A DNA stretch of 6,201 nucleotides, from positions 1 to 6,201 of the forward strand of contig CAMFYM010000080.1 in the NCBI GenBank assembly GCA_946002045.1, given 5' to 3'. Made by a program: the position numbers and the translations under genes. Every line of letters starts with the position of its first letter. Position 1 is the first letter of the stretch. Below, piece by piece: positions 6,183 to 6,201 of this stretch. The notes under the pieces were generated by a model. The model did no database searches, was not told the DNA's origin, and was given only the letters and a program-made list of their open reading frames with translations. Origin of the DNA: an uncultured Clostridia bacterium. GTDB taxonomy: Bacteria > Bacillota > Clostridia > Oscillospirales > Acutalibacteraceae.

Positions 6183-6201
6183 AACTATCCCTATATTCTA
6201 T

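Noticed and set aside
6183..6201. Sporulation sigma promoter upstream of dpaA
   Set aside because: GAATATAGGGATA vaguely recalls sigma-E/K or sigma-G boxes, but the spacing does not fit and too little sequence remains before the window edge.

Overview
The window is AT-rich and tightly packed, and every gene I can support lies on the minus strand. It reads as a chromosomal segment from an endospore-forming, low-GC Gram-positive bacterium, most likely a member of Clostridia (Eubacteriales). The evidence is the pair of dipicolinate synthase genes (found in spore formers), strong AGGAGG-type ribosome binding sites, two TTG start codons, and near-consensus housekeeping promoters. I cannot name the genus from the sequence.

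In transcription order (right to left) the layout is as follows. Positions 6170-4885 hold dpaA and dpaB, which encode the two subunits of dipicolinate synthase and are joined by a 4-nt TTGA stop/start overlap. Positions 4884-4799 are an 86-nt gap with a good sigma-A-type promoter, whose -35 box overlaps the dpaB stop codon, and a 7-bp inverted repeat at the expected transcription start. Positions 4798-774 hold a complete polyamine-type ABC importer in the order potA (ATPase), potB and potC (permeases), potD (binding protein). Positions 781-116 hold a HAD phosphatase of the Gph/PGP type whose start overlaps the potD stop. Positions 97-69 are a perfect TTGACA-17-TATAAT promoter, followed by a class II tRNA-Leu with anticodon GAG that runs off the left edge at position 1.

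The five genes from potA to the phosphatase overlap each other by 8, 4, 4 and 8 nt, so they are almost certainly one translationally coupled operon. The transporter would bind a polyamine (spermidine or putrescine, inferred from family) outside the membrane with PotD, pass it through the PotB/PotC channel, and use PotA to hydrolyse ATP. The role of the phosphatase in this unit is unknown. DpaA and DpaB make dipicolinic acid in the mother cell during sporulation. No terminator separates dpaB from potA, so sporulation transcripts may run into the transporter genes.

The window is mostly ordinary core metabolism. The points most worth checking are PotD, which looks anchored by a C-terminal membrane helix instead of a lipid; the short DpaA with a changed N-terminus; the acidic tail of PotA; and the operator-like inverted repeat ahead of potA. 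I see no clear sign of a wholly new system, mobile element, CRISPR array or phage gene. No gene-free stretch exceeds 100 bases.
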